Shown: in pieces, positions 22,606-34,324 of the stretch
How positions within the stretch are numbered: position 1 is the first letter of the stretch
How the letters are laid out: the number at the start of each line of letters is the position of its first letter
NCBI RefSeq assembly: GCF_914767665.1
Contig: NC_059503.1
Coordinates: 61,584,352-61,648,351 of the forward strand
Length of the DNA: 64,000 nucleotides
Origin: Harmonia axyridis
Taxonomy: Eukaryota; Arthropoda; Insecta; Coleoptera; Coccinellidae
Direction of reading: 5' to 3'
Position numbers and translations under genes: made by a program
The notes under the pieces: model-generated
Database searches by the model: none
What the model was told of the DNA's origin: nothing
The model's input: the letters and a program-made list of their open reading frames with translations, nothing else

Positions 22606-23475
22606 ATTTTCATCACTCAAACTTGTTTATTCGAAGCAAAAATATTCAAATAAACCGAATTTAGATCGGTTTGTTCTCATTTCCGCCAAATATACAAGTT
22701 TTCGTGGGAAATAAAAAATTATCGATAAAATTTTAAGTACTTATAGTATTATTACCTTTGAAAATTTATAAATATCAACCGTTCTTTTTGACCTTTTTTC
22801 TTGCAACGATCTGATAAATCACATTCTGAAGTTTCGTACCCTGTATGTAAAACAATATTTTCTATCTTACTATTATGCAATTCTGAAAGAAATACGAAAT
22901 CGACAACTGGTAAACTCCTATCCATTAGTGCGATGAGTCCATCATCTTGAGGACCTCCTCAATCTACCAAGTGAAACCGAACGCGGTCTGTTTTTCCGCC
23001 CACACATTCTCATGGTAGTACGAAACGCGGTAATTTGACGTTAATAGAGCCCTAATCAGGACCGGTGTACATGCAATTCCAGCCGCGGTAATTAGTTTTA
23101 CATCAGTGCCATATGACATTTCGTATGATTGTCGGTTCCGTGTGACCTGGCGCTGTTTAAAATACACGTTTGAAGGCAAATTGTCTTTGTCAGGAAGCTG
23201 CCGTTCAATTACTGCAATTGGCGGTTTTGTATGTGGCCTTGATTGCCGACGTAATTATGGTGGGAGTCGATTCTGTTTTGAAATTCGGTGGAAAGAGAGA
23301 GTTAGCTACTATGGGAAAACTGACAACGAAAGTTTTCAACGTCCTAGTTTAATAAGGATAATACCTATATTCATTTTTGAGAATTTGTTGAACTAGGACG
23401 ATGCAAACTTTCCTAACGTATTATTTCTTATTCATTATTGGTTTATAGTCCTATTATTCAAAGTAAATTGTACAT
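22606..23475. other. Unique DNA with a conserved-looking island (22960-23330)
   Basis: 22960-23330 is more GC-rich with the words CGCGGTAATT and GCCGCGGTAATTAG, which include homeodomain-like TAATTA cores. No exon with a recognisable domain. A noncoding regulatory role is inference. Confidence 0.35.
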
Positions 23476-23479
23476 ATAG

Positions 23480-23785
23480 AGGCTAACTGATCTGCAGTTG
23501 ATGTTCAAGAGAAACAAAAATCATTTACGAGGCCACCCTTACAAGCTTGCCAAGGAAAAATTCAAGACTACTGTTCGACAGAACTTTCTATCAAACAGAA
23601 TACTTGAGAGGTGGAACCGATTGCCATCCGACGTGGTGACTGCGCCATCAGTTAATATCTTTAAGAATCGCTATGATAAGTGCGTCTCAGCTCTTTAATT
23701 TTTTTTTTTTTTAATTGCTTTTATTTATATTGTATTGAGGTTTATTACCTCAACTCTCATTGTATCTAATAATAATAACAGAACT
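23480..23785 (+). pseudogene. CR1-like retrotransposon 3' end
   Basis: Encodes the last residues of a non-LTR ORF2 (in frame over about 23492-23698): LMFKRNKNHLRGHPYKLAKE, NFLSNRILERWNRLPSDVV, SVNIFKNRYDK, then a stop. The same tail ends the element at 46206-46843 (NLNHLRGHCFKLFKD...LSNRVFDVWNSLP). The 3' end has a T run and an AATAATAATAA microsatellite (23767-23777), resembling the AATAATAATAATAAA near 46931. Everything upstream is missing. Confidence 0.7.
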
Positions 23786-24237
23786 AGGGAAATGAAATGT
23801 CGACGTTCCGACCTTCATTTCTGGTATTTTTCAAGGCTTTAAATGGAACATACCTTGAAAACTACATCACTCAGTGAAATATACAAATACAAGAAGAAAC
23901 AGGGCCATGAAAAGCTGAAATAGAAACTAAGGTACGAAAGACAACAAAGCAATACGGTTAAACTTCTTATAACATATAGGTATAAACAACAACTAATACC
24001 TATTCATGTACAACACATAGGTATTCATATTTACAAAAACACCTACCTATTCACATGAAGTAGGTAAAACCTTCATATATTTCAAGAGTAAACATACACT
24101 GTGTTGTCAACAATTCATCAACTCAAGCTAGGCCTTTGTCAATTTTATAAAATCTTTAATAATTGGATTCTAATCTAGAAGGAGCATTCATTTTTTCACA
24201 ATAAAAACAATAAATCCGCCCGTGTCTGAAACATATC
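23785..24237 (-). mobile_element. Probable Penelope-like element 3' region
   Basis: On the reverse strand, AGCCTTGAAAAATACCAGAA followed by ATGAAGGTCGGAACGTCGAC (23800-23840) has the look of PLE terminal repeats, which carry hammerhead-like ribozyme motifs. It lies downstream, in the same orientation, of a PLE endonuclease remnant at 24930-25290, with a Jockey fragment between them. The assignment rests on position and motif memory. Confidence 0.35.
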
Positions 24238-24855
24238 AAGCGGCAAAATGTCTCTTTCCAACAAGCTTCTTCTTCATAAGTCAACCATTCGGCCGGTCAT
24301 ATCTTACGCATGTCCGGCTTGGGGATACGCCGCAAAGACGCATCTGCAGAGTCTTCAAGTCGTGCATAATACGATCCTAAGACGAACCGTAAACGCACCA
24401 TGGTTTGTCAGCTACGTACGGATACATGAAGACCTGCAAATATCATTCCTGGACGACCATCTTAAAGATCTGAGCGTGAAGACCTTCATTAAAATGGAAA
24501 ACCACGCAAACCCCCTAATGAGGAAGGCTTGCGACTACGATGAAAAAGCTCCTAGAAAACACAAACGACCAAAGATGGCACTTCCCTAGGAAGTATTGTG
24601 TTGAAGCCAAAACCTTACTGGCACAGAGATTGTGTAATGATCACACAAACTTTCTGAGTGGCATATTGCCACCTGCTAGATCAGAATCAAAATAACTCAC
24701 CAGAGGTGAATTATATTGAGATGGAGCAGCAAAAGGATAATAACCTGACTGCAAAAGATAATGAATTTCCAAGTTCTATACCAAGCATCATGTCATATGT
24801 CTATCAAATGTCACCGAAAACTGGTATGTTCAAAAAATACAACTAACAACGAATC
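24238..24855 (+). pseudogene. Jockey-type retrotransposon 3' fragment (family G, copy 1)
   Basis: Encodes the post-RT end of ORF2: MSLSNKLLLHKSTIRPVISY, ACPAWGYAAKTHLQSLQ, LRRTVNAPWFVSYVRIHED, then KAPRKHKRPKMALP, where a stop (about 24587-24589) interrupts the frame. Further homology to the copy at 38105-39300 continues with NFLSGILPPARSE near 24645-24690. The RT domain, endonuclease and ORF1 are missing: a 5'-truncated copy inserted between the two parts of a PLE. Confidence 0.8.
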
Positions 24856-24929
24856 ATCCGTTTGTAATTATCAAGGATGTTATGATATATTGATCTTACA
24901 TTATGAACATCAGTTCTCAAATCAACCGT

Positions 24930-25290
24930 GTTATTGAAAGAGGTATGTAAACATCTCTTTCAATAAGTATTCTCTTTCTTCCAGAAAGGTAACCTTCTCA
25001 AAATCGAACCTGTGACCGTCATTGAAGTAGTGGGCAGCAAGGGGTTGTTTTTTCATTATTATCTCTATTGATGGGTAAACAATATTATTTGTACTGTTAA
25101 ATTCAATTTTTGAATTGTTGTTTGGTCATTCCTATATAACATTAGTTACAATCCAGACAAGGGATCCTATATATCACATAAGTCTGCAAGTCATTAGTGG
25201 TTCCATCCTTGACTAAGTAAAAAGAATTTCCTCATATCAACAAATATATTATCACTACATACCCACTTTGTATTCAAGCTTCCTTACTCC
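24930..25290 (-). pseudogene. Penelope-like element GIY-YIG endonuclease remnant (1)
   Basis: The reverse strand reads VIYRIPCLDCN, a stop, CYIGMTKQQFKN near 25110-25170, then AAHYFNDGHRFDFEKVTFLE near 24980-25040. Cys-x2-Cys followed by CYIGMT, and AAHYFNDGHRFDFE downstream, are the pattern of the C-terminal GIY-YIG nuclease of Penelope-like retroelements. At least two frameshifts and several stops. The RT part is not seen. A short perfect hairpin (TTATTGAAAGAG, 24931-24966) lies at its 3' end. Confidence 0.65.
24931..24966. repeat. Perfect 12-bp inverted repeat
   Basis: TTATTGAAAGAG (24931-24942) pairs with CTCTTTCAATAA (24955-24966) across a 12-nt loop. Confidence 0.8.
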
Positions 25291-25299
25291 TGGACGTTC

Positions 25300-26194
25300 A
25301 CCTCACACAATAACAAACAACATCAATAACTAATAGACGTTCAAGGATACTTAAGATGATCTTCAAATCATTTAAAGATTCTGAAAACTATAGGAAGTTA
25401 GCTCTAAAAATATTCGTGTCATCTCTAGTACAGAATAATTGAATTTGGCTGTGGCTGAGTACTCTGACAATGATCTTCAACATCAACAGATTATCGAGCA
25501 AAACAAACGAAATGATCGCTACAAATGAGTAGATTAAATCAATCTAAAAAAAAAGTAGAAGTAACCATCTTACTGTATGTTGCTTAGAAAGTAAACAACG
25601 GTTCTACACAGAACGAAAGTTGAAGTACCAAGTTGATGTGTAATTTACAGATTTTTCCGAATCATATATTAGGTACATTCGATCATGGTTCTGAAAGTTC
25701 CAGTTTTCTCCGTCATTTAAACTAATATTCAGCTTATACCTTGCTCATAGACGTCAATGTCTCCCATCTACGTCAGAACACATCACGTCTGGGGTCCCAC
25801 AGAGTAGCAAACTTGGTCCACTTTTATTCATCGCCTATCGCAAAACGACTCAACAGGAATCTTCGATATTAATTCTTAACTTTATGCTGATGATTCAAGA
25901 TATACCTGGAGGTATTTACGCCTAAATTTACTTTTCCACCATATATGAATAGGAGCGACCTTCTCTGCGCGAATAGAATACCTATATGGCTTCATTGCAT
26001 TTTGATACTCCTACCTTGAATATAATTGAAGGACAGTTATTGTATTATCCTATTTCCTTTATAAAAATAACCTTTGTTTCGGTAGGTACTTTATAATTAA
26101 AGAATTGGCAATAAAATAACTGTCATTCGATTTCCATTCAAATGAATTTTCATTATGTAAATACCAATTCAATGAGATATTTGAAACTTGAATA
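25300..26194. other. AT-rich DNA with a weak RT remnant
   Basis: Mostly without recognisable content. About 25700-25930 is annotated separately as an RT remnant. Confidence 0.5.
25700..25930 (+). pseudogene. Faint reverse-transcriptase remnant
   Basis: One frame reads SGVPQSSKLGPLLFI near 25790-25835, similar to the non-LTR RT motif SGVPQGSKLGPLLF, and about 50 bp later ATGCTGATGAT resembles a degraded YADD box. No longer alignment can be made by eye. Confidence 0.45.
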
Positions 26195-26196
26195 TA

Positions 26197-27513
26197 CACT
26201 GCGCAAAAAAATTGACGCACATTATGGAAATCTCAAATTTATTCTACAACTGAAGGTGTTCTCAATGATAATTATTTTTATAAGAATTATGCATACATAT
26301 GTTATCCACTTTCAACGTTTTTCTTCAATACAGAGGTTTTTTCTCAGCAGTAATAAAAAAAGATGAGATTATCAGATTTTGAATGTATTGGCTCCATTTT
26401 GAAATCAATTGTTCTCGATCAATTCTAGTGATCAATAGTTTTTCTTTCGTTTGATTTTTTACACTCGATCGCTATGCAACGCGAAACATGCAATTTGACC
26501 CAAGAGGAATGTGCCCAAGTGGTAGTTTTGCGAGAAGGTGGACATACACAAGAATTGCAGAAAGGTTTGGAGTTTCCCATACAAGTGTGTCCAGAATGTT
26601 GCAGTGGTTTGAGGAGACAGGTATGAATGTCCGAATATCAGGACAGGGTAGACTACGGGTAACAACTGCCATTCAAGAACGTTACTTGAGAGTTTCTTCG
26701 CTGAGACAACGGTTTGCAACCGCTCGCCTCCTTCAAAATCAGCTTGAGCAAACTCATGGGGTGCAAATTAGCACTCAGGCAATAAGAAATCTCCTCAGAG
26801 AATATGATTTAAGGCCTCGTGTCGCGGCAAGAGACCCAGCTCTCAACCCAGCCCATCGAAGGGCGCGTTTGGATTTTGCGAGAGAGCATATCCATTGGGA
26901 AGAGGCTGATTGGGAAAGAGTTCTCTTCACAGATGAGGCTAGATTCTGCCTCTACCATTGTGATCGACGTTCCCTTGTATACAGACGTCCACATGAAAGA
27001 TAATGCCAGACCCCATCGTGCGCGCATCGTTCAGGAGTACCTTGAAGAGGTTGAAGTCTCTCGAATGAAATGTCCATCAAGAAGTCCAGATCTCAATCTG
27101 ATTGAGCAGGTTTGGGACAACCTCAATTGAAGGCTGAGAAGTTCAGAAAATCATCCAGCTACTCTTAATGACTTAGGAATCCAACTCAGAGAAACCTGGG
27201 AAGGATAAGATCAGAACATTTTAAGATCACTCATTTTGAGTATGAACCGTCGTTGCCGAGCTGTAATTAACACAAGGGGTGGAAATACCAAGTATTAAAT
27301 CACTTATCAGCATTCCAGTATTTTGAAAATTGTTCATTTCTCTTCTTTCACATAAGATTCGGTGAAATCCTGAATTTTTCTTCCATTTAATGTGTCTTGT
27401 TTCGTTCACAACCTTCCTAAGAGAACATAAAAAATAAGTTATAAAGTCAATGTAGATTTAACTTTCATTAAAATTGAGATTTCCAGAATGTGCGTTAATT
27501 TTTTTGCGCAGTG
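26197..27513 (+). mobile_element. Tc1-type DNA transposon (family F, copy 1)
   Basis: A 1317-bp element with TIRs CACTGCGCAAAAAAATTGAC at the left and its near-perfect complement ending at 27513; the TIRs extend at least 40 bp (ACGCACATT.TGGAAATCTCAA). It is flanked by TA at 26195-26196 and 27514-27515, the expected TA target duplication. It encodes a broken transposase (26474-27208). A second, rearranged copy is at 57911-58794. Confidence 0.95.
26474..27208 (+). pseudogene. Tc1-type transposase, frameshifted and internally deleted
   Basis: Starts at the ATG at 26474 (MQRETCNLTQEECAQVV); a frameshift near 26540 moves the frame to WTYTRIAERFGVSHTSVSRM, the N-terminal helix-turn-helix. The second helix-turn-helix region follows with ISTQAIRNLLREYDLRPRV. 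The DDE domain has the first aspartate in VLFTDEARFCLY, the second in MKDNARPHRARIVQ and the glutamate in NLIEQVWDN, with 34 residues between the last two (DD34E). About 60 residues between the first and second acidic residues appear to be missing at 26998-27000 (compared with the usual length). Frame change there and a TGA at about 27128 add to the damage. Not functional. Confidence 0.9.
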
Positions 27514-27519
27514 TAGTAC

Positions 27520-28665
27520 ATTATGCTTTCTTCAGATCGAAATTGAAATACACTGCTATATTCTGGAGTTCATTCCATCAGGTGTATATTGAGAGAGTCG
27601 AAACATTAATTCGAAGTTATCGAAACCTCCTTATTCTAGCAGAATAAAAACGAAGCGAGTACTTGATTTTTTTTTTAAATACAACAAACTTATAAATGGA
27701 GGTCAGCCGAAAAATAGAATATCTGTAACCTATACTTGTATACTGCAAAAAAGAACATGTGAGAGCCGTTTTCAACATTGAGCGAAGAAAACATTCGGTT
27801 TATACACACTTAACGTATGAAAGAAAGACCACATAGCGTTACACTATAATCTTCAACGTCAACTTCACTACCCACTTTACTTCACCTACCATTTGTTACT
27901 CGAAGCGCCAAGAAGAAACAAAGACCCCATTCTCACCAAGTCCTTCGTAAACGAAGGTCTTTCATTCATATCGAAAAAAAAATGTTAAAATCGAAAAAAT
28001 CTCCGGCTCCTCAAGCTGTTCCATTATGAGCCAACGTAAACACAGGTTCGAGCAGTCCGAAGACAATAATTTTCTATACGAAAACAATAATATAAAAACA
28101 ATTGTGTCCGGTGGATATTCCGCCTCTGTGTTACGAAGTCGGGTGTGTTGTGTGTGAGAAAGATGCCATCTGTCGTGTGTGGATTGAATCTTCACACAGG
28201 CAAATAAAAATATGGGTGTATTATTGTTATTAAATTGTCCTTTGTCGGAACGTGCTGAATGATGCATGATGCGCTGGTTGGGACGATGTCGTTTTTTTTT
28301 TTTTGGTAATGATAGAGGGAATGAGGAGGAGTTGCCTCCATATTCAACATGGACTTTGAAACATTGTGCAAAACTTTTTAACCTTCCGATCATAGCCAGA
28401 TGGCATATTATACATGGGTGTCCATTTTATTACTTTTGAACATTCACATTGTAACCGGTAACTACTCTGAACTAATATACCATATATGTGAATGTCCCGA
28501 ATATTTCTTAATTAGAGAAAACTTCACCATCAGATTAACACTGAAAGATAATCTGTCTCAAGAGGCTGAAATGAAAAATACATTTGAATTCTGCAAAGAA
28601 ATAAATATATATGAATGGCTATAATACTCACCATACCATTTGTGTTGACTAGGTGACATCAGTGA
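27520..28665. other. Unique DNA, no gene seen
   Basis: No domain recognised. The reverse frame 27962-28393 has a lysine run and no known family. A poly-T run lies at 28291-28302. Confidence 0.5.
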
Positions 28666-28667
28666 TT

Positions 28668-29713
28668 GTTTTCCGCATTCTACTGTGATAATATATGGCA
28701 GTGTCATCTGCAAACTGGGTATCTTGCATCTATTCATTTTCGGTACGTCTGCCATGTATATGTTGAACAGCAGAGGTCCTATCACCGATCCTTGGGGAAC
28801 TCCGGCTTCTATTTCTCTAATCGTTGACCTGGTACTATCGATATTCGATATTTTGATTGGAAATTTCATCAACTTCATTTTGTAAATCAGACCCTGATGC
28901 CACATTTTTTCAAATGCCTTTTCTATATCCAAGAAAATTGCACCGGTATCTGTAGAGAGGTTCATTTGCTCCTTAATATTTTCCGTTATTCTTACCAGTT
29001 GATGAATCATTGAATGATCTTTACGAAACCCAAACTGGTGATCTAGAATTATTTTCTTTTCTTCTACGGAATCTGTCAGTCTTCTGTTGATTAATTTCTC
29101 TACCACTTTAATGATTTTCGATAATTGGCTCATGTCGATAATTCGTTGGATCTGTTTTGTCTTTTCCTTTCTTCCAAATTAAGATTGTATTCACCATTTT
29201 TCATTTGTTTAGATAATATCCTGTTTTTAGTATGAATCTGGCTATTTCAACGATTTCATCTCGAGCTTCTCCTGGTAAGTTTTTAATTGCTTGATTGAGT
29301 ATTCCGTCTATTCCGGGTGCTTTCCTATTTTTCAATTTCGATTACTTCTTCAATTTCTTCTTTAGTCACTTCTTCTTCCATTTCATTGTGATCTTCGTCT
29401 GTTATATTTCCGTGTCTTTCGACTGATTGGTTGAATTGGTCGTCGTTGATTTTTGGATTCGGCTTGAATTGATGTTCCAGAGAGATTCTGCAAACATTTC
29501 TGCCTTTTCTTCATTTGTGACAGCTACTTGATTTCCCTTCTTGAGTGCTGGTATCTTCGCTTTCGTTTTCCTTTCAGTTAGTGCTGTCGTCATTTTCCAC
29601 AGTGATTGGTCTTCAGTATCTAGTTCTTCTAACTTCTTGTCCCAGTCTTCGTTGAACACTTGTCTAACCCTGTTTTTCACATCGTTCGTCAGTTTATCCA
29701 GTATAGTTCTGAT
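28668..29713 (-). pseudogene. Jockey-type retrotransposon fragment (family E, copy 4)
   Basis: Reverse strand has the linker before the RT (29402-29680: NRVRQVFNEDWDKKLEELDT) and the RT (28558-29133): KVVEKLINRRLTDSVEEKK, HQFGFRKDHSMIHQLVRI, IFLDIEKAFEKMWHQGLIYK, then AGVPQGSVIGPLLFNIYMAD and QFADDTA (about 28690-28710). About 25 residues between KFPIKI and NIDSTRS are deleted compared with copy 2. The post-RT region is missing beyond 28668. Because the RT motifs are better kept than in the other copies, this is the most informative for the family. Confidence 0.85.
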
Positions 29714-29714
29714 G

Positions 29715-31460
29715 CCATCAATATTGAATCAGCATTTTAAAAAGTAACGGACACACAGAACGACAGAAAATGAAATCAAATGGTCCAGAATGTTTTTCGC
29801 GAGCTAAATTTTATATTCGGGAACCAAAATCTACTTTCCTTGAAAAAGATTTAACAGAACTGTCTACTGTCTTCGATAAACTCTGTAACAATAATTTATT
29901 CCAAAAAAATTTCAATACAGTGAAAATCTACCCGATGAAGCAAACAACCTTTGTTTTCTTCATTCAAAAATCCTCGTCATTAGTTTCATTTACATTGTAA
30001 GTTGTAAAGATAAATATACCTAGTTGGTTGTTGTGGTTACAATGGTTAAGTTACGTCGATTAATTCTGACATATGGGGTTTGACATTCAAATGACCTTTC
30101 GCCACATTTTCAAATTCAACAACCGATTGCAGTCGGTCATTAACGTCAGATTAACATTTCCCTTGCTTTGTTTCCGAAATCAACACACAAAACCATCAAC
30201 TAAATCAAGGCCCACTTAGATCTATTCGGCAATTTACTAATTACGAGATAAGGGCCCCCAGTAATTAAAATCTCACTAATATTCGAATCTGCCGTCCAAT
30301 TTTTTTCTGTAGCGTCCGATTTGATTAGAATTAATTGGATAAATGCGAGCCGTCGACAGGATGCTTTCAATGTTTTCTAGTGGAGGAGGGTTGACTGTTC
30401 CCTGAGCCGGGCATTAAATTTTATTGGAACAAATTGGCCCCGTTTTAGAGTAGAAGGATGCTCGTCGAAGGAATTCTTTTCACAAGATGAAACGTTTCGG
30501 GCCAATTGAAGGTCACCAGCGATGATTTTCGGTGCTGATAGAGGACCAGTTAGACGTCGGTTGGTTGTGTCGTTGTTCTAGATTGGGAAATTGGATCCTT
30601 CATTTTAATGCTCCTATCCGACTTGTTGGAGATGATTCGTAAAAGTGAATAGAGGAAGGTGGTAGTTTATCAGTTCTTGACCTCGAATAGGAACTGAACA
30701 TCTCAATATCTTCAATGTATAATTTGGCCAAGGCAATAAATCATGTTCTACAACCTTCGAAACAAATATCTGATCGAAGATTCTAATTGAAGTCTTTTTA
30801 GGTATTTATACCACATCGGTTCCAATGCAAGAGTTCAAGTCCATACTTCCTTGAAGAAGCTATGATATTATTATATTATCATAAAACTCAAGGAGTCTAT
30901 ACTAGATGAAGATTTTTCAACATATCTTTATATTACGTTAGAGTTCTTACTCATTATTAACAGAAAAAATGAAATTCAATATTCGGAAATAATTTTTTCC
31001 AACTGAAAATATTTCCTGCTATGCATACTTATTTCACTGAATAGTAAAATAGATTATCTAAGATCTCATGGTTAGGATGTGAACAATATCAATCAGTGGT
31101 TCTCTGTGGTCTAATCTAGATTTGGGCTCAGATTCAAATCAACAGAATAAAAAGGTGAGGTTTCAGTTAATAGTGAGTTTTTGAATTGTAGAACTCTGTA
31201 GACGGCAGACTCGAAATTTTATATCAGGACTTGGTACTGACTCAAGAACCCTTTGGAGGTGGCCCATTAGTTTGAAGTTAACACCTAACAATATTTGATA
31301 CTATAACATCTGACTTGTTAGTTAATATTGAAAAAAATGAATAAAAGCTTTTTGTCACTGACTGATAAGCTTAATGAGGAGATATTTAAAAAAAAGCTAT
31401 GATATTGCATCATTCTCTATCTACTTTTCGATTCGCTAATCCTGAGATTATTTTGTATAT
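29715..31460. other. Unique DNA including a conserved-looking island
   Basis: About 30060-30640 is of mixed composition with words such as GGTCATTAACGTCAG, AATTACTAATTACGAG and CCAGTAATTAAAATC, rich in TAAT cores, and shows no repeat. This is a candidate conserved noncoding region. The rest is AT-rich without recognisable content. Confidence 0.35.
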
Positions 31461-31559
31461 TGTTCTCAACTTTAGATGCAAATGCAATGGGTGATGATAG
31501 AATTTTTAGGGTTATTTTTCAGAATTGTTCACCATATTTGTTGTCACCTAATGAAACCT

Positions 31560-31975
31560 CATCAATATCTGCTTGGAACTTGGCTCATATCCTACCTCGT
31601 GTAAAATAGTTGTCGGTTGTCCACTCTCTAAGGATACCAAAGATACTTAACTCTTTAGATGAACTTCGACCAATTAGTATTTTGCTGTTTTTATCTTGAA
31701 TTTTAGAGAATTTGTATTATCAATAACTTTATGTTTAAGACCAAATCACGTTGCTACAGCACTTTAACGTATACTTGACGGCGTTTTGCTCGACTGGGGC
31801 AGTATTATGGCTACTATATAGGTTTTTTGGACTTTAGTAAAGCCTTCGACTAAATCAATCATGAGCTGCTTCTTGCCAAGATGGAGTATTATCAACTTTC
31901 TTTTATCATCGAGTGTTTGTTTCTCAAAGGAGTACAACAGGGTTCGATTCTGGGTTCACTCATGTTCACTCAAGT
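31560..31975 (+). pseudogene. Degraded non-LTR reverse transcriptase
   Basis: In shifting frames: DELRPISIL (about 31660-31685), YYIGFLDFSKAFD (about 31815-31850), NHELLLAKMEYY (about 31858-31893) and GVQQGSILGS (about 31930-31960), the order of RT motifs in Jockey/CR1-type elements. GVPQG has changed to GVQQG. It ends where a CTTGAGC-rich stretch begins. Confidence 0.65.
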
Positions 31976-32150
31976 AGCTTGAGCTTGAGTTGAAATCAAC
32001 TCAAGTTTAAGTCCAGTATAAATTTTCAATATCAAGTCAAGTATTTATTTATTAAGTACTCGGATTAACATTGAAAAACTACTACTTGACTTGCCCTTCA
32101 GTTGATTTCAAGCTACTTGAGCTTGAGCTTGTGTCAAGTAGTTTGAATAT
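31965..32150. repeat. CTTGA-rich self-complementary repeat
   Basis: Repeats of CAAGT, CTTGAG and GAGCTTGAG occur on both strands. CTTGAGTTGA and TCAACTCAAG form a near-perfect palindrome at about 31983-32008, and the block TTGATTTCAAGCTACTTGAG (about 32101-32121) is an inverted partner of the block AAGTAGCTTGAGCTTGAGTT starting at about 31973. Confidence 0.7.
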
Positions 32151-32154
32151 CAAG

Positions 32155-34015
32155 CCAAGCCGTGAATCCCTAATTGGAAGTGAAACAATGATTGGAAAAA
32201 ACCAAAACAACAAAAGAGGAAATTCAGGCCGCGTTGTACCAAGATAGACATGTCTACCTCGGTGATCCAAATAATTATTTCGATGCATTTCGCATTTGAA
32301 ACAATCGGGATCCAGTTCTCTAGTTATAGGATATTCGCACATGGCTCAGAAAATTTGGGTAGTTACAGGAGTTGTTTACGTTTTTACGGATTTTAATAAA
32401 AATGCTATTTTTTCTTCTTTCAATAGTAGTAAAATAGTAATTAATCAATATTATGGAAGACGTAAATTTTATAATCCAGTGGTGTTTTATGAGACAATAA
32501 TTCTGGAGAGCTTTCATATGAAAATAATATTAATATTCAAATTAAAGAAACCCATGAACGTTTTGAATATATCCCAAAAAGAAAGCAAAGCAATGAGAAA
32601 TTTTAATGTGAGATGGTATGATAAATTCTAATGGCAATGTAGAAGTGCAACAACAAACTACTATTTTTCCTGTATGGTACTTTCAAAAAACTTATTTCTT
32701 CGAACGAGTTCAGAGTTGTTTCATATCCTTAGGATATGTTTGGCCATTTTCATTTTATTTGGAGTGTTTATGCTTGTTACGTTGTTATTTTTTCTTTGCC
32801 TTTTGTTTTTGTATCCTTAGGTAGTATCTATTCGGTTATATATTTGGATTACATTATTTATGGTAATAAGATTAAAAAATTAACAAAAAACTATTTTCCC
32901 GAGAATCAGCATTCTTTATACAGCCAATTTTTAGATACGCTTTGCAGTTCTTAGTGAATGGTCGTAACAAAAATTGTACCACGTTACTGGTTTGATAATG
33001 AACTCTATGCATGTAAGACTCCACAGAACTAAAGGATATTTATAAACGCAATAAATGATTTCATTGAAAAAATAAGAATAATTTAATTGTCACACATATA
33101 GTTGTGTTGTCACAACATTGTCACTGGAAGGAAACTCTGATTATGTTGAGCTGTGAAACTACCTCAGAAAGAATGTATTCGGCGAAGATATATAAATTTG
33201 CCGAAAAACTGCCGAATTCACGTCAAGCTAATTAAACTCTCATCAATCTATCCAAAACAACTTATAAAAGTAAGATTTTATCACAACCAAAGGAAGATTT
33301 GAATCATTGGCAAATATATGTAATATTAAGTAATACTGTAGGAAATAGGATGCCATATCTTCTAAGACTTCTCAAGTGTAGAGTATCCAGTAAGATCTCG
33401 ATCCAATCAAAGAACTACTAAAACCAAACTTGCCTAGCAATAAGCTGTGACTGATTAATTTTAAGCATCACAGATTATTCTAAAGAATCAACATTATCGA
33501 TAAAAAATCGTTGACGCAGACCTTCAAAAAGAATTCAGTTCCAAATCACGAAGTGGAATGTGAAACATTAATAAAACATCATCCAAAAACGTCATTCACA
33601 AAAACCTTTCAAGATTCGCAGAAACGAAAAAAAATGGGTAAAAAAGAGAATTCATTAATGACCCCAAATATACCCAAACTACCAATAATTTTCTAATCAA
33701 TTACCACACATCCCGAACAATCATTTTCATATCATATCCCTCGAGCCATACTTCTCATCAAAAAAACATCATTCACATAATCTTCTCAACTTTTGACCTT
33801 CTCATGACAACCAATCCATCATACGACCAAATTAACCGTCCAGGTAGACGTCTAATGCCATCCTAATGCCAATAATTTCCCCATATCTGAACACAATTCA
33901 GGAACGCCAACATAAAAAGCAACAATAACCTCCCACCCACGAATTATCACGTTATAACCTCGAAAAAAACATTGTTCCTAGATTTCCACGTACCAGTCTA
34001 ACGTCTAACCTATTA
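32155..34015. other. AT-rich DNA, no gene seen
   Basis: Short open frames (for example 32296-32631) have no recognisable motif. No element family could be assigned. Confidence 0.5.
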
Positions 34016-34019
34016 GATG

Positions 34020-34320
34020 TTCCTCTTTTCACGGTATCATGTGTGTCACGCGATGCACGGTCTAAAAAACGGGCGAAAAAAACGGCCGCTAAATGTAAAA
34101 CAAATTGTATACCATTAAAATTTTGCGCCGGACGGTTTCGAATTGATAATAAATGACAATAATGAAAAGGAGGCGTGGTAAATATTGGGTAGATCGCCGG
34201 AAGCGACTCTACCGGCAGCTTTTCTAACTAATATAACAGTCGCGACGATGTGTGTGCATGCGGTAATGATCGGGTAGATGTAATTAGGTGTAGTGGACAT
34301 GCTGTTTCGTGTAAGGATGT
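34020..34320. other. Unique GC-richer island
   Basis: Contains GCGCCGGACGG, ATCGCCGGAAGCG and TGTAATTAGGTG, with no repeats and no match elsewhere in the window. Candidate conserved noncoding DNA; no exon is recognised. Confidence 0.3.
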
Positions 34321-34324
34321 CAAC

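Noticed and set aside
27962..28393. 143-residue reverse-strand frame
   Set aside because: No recognisable family and it contains a lysine run from a poly-A stretch.
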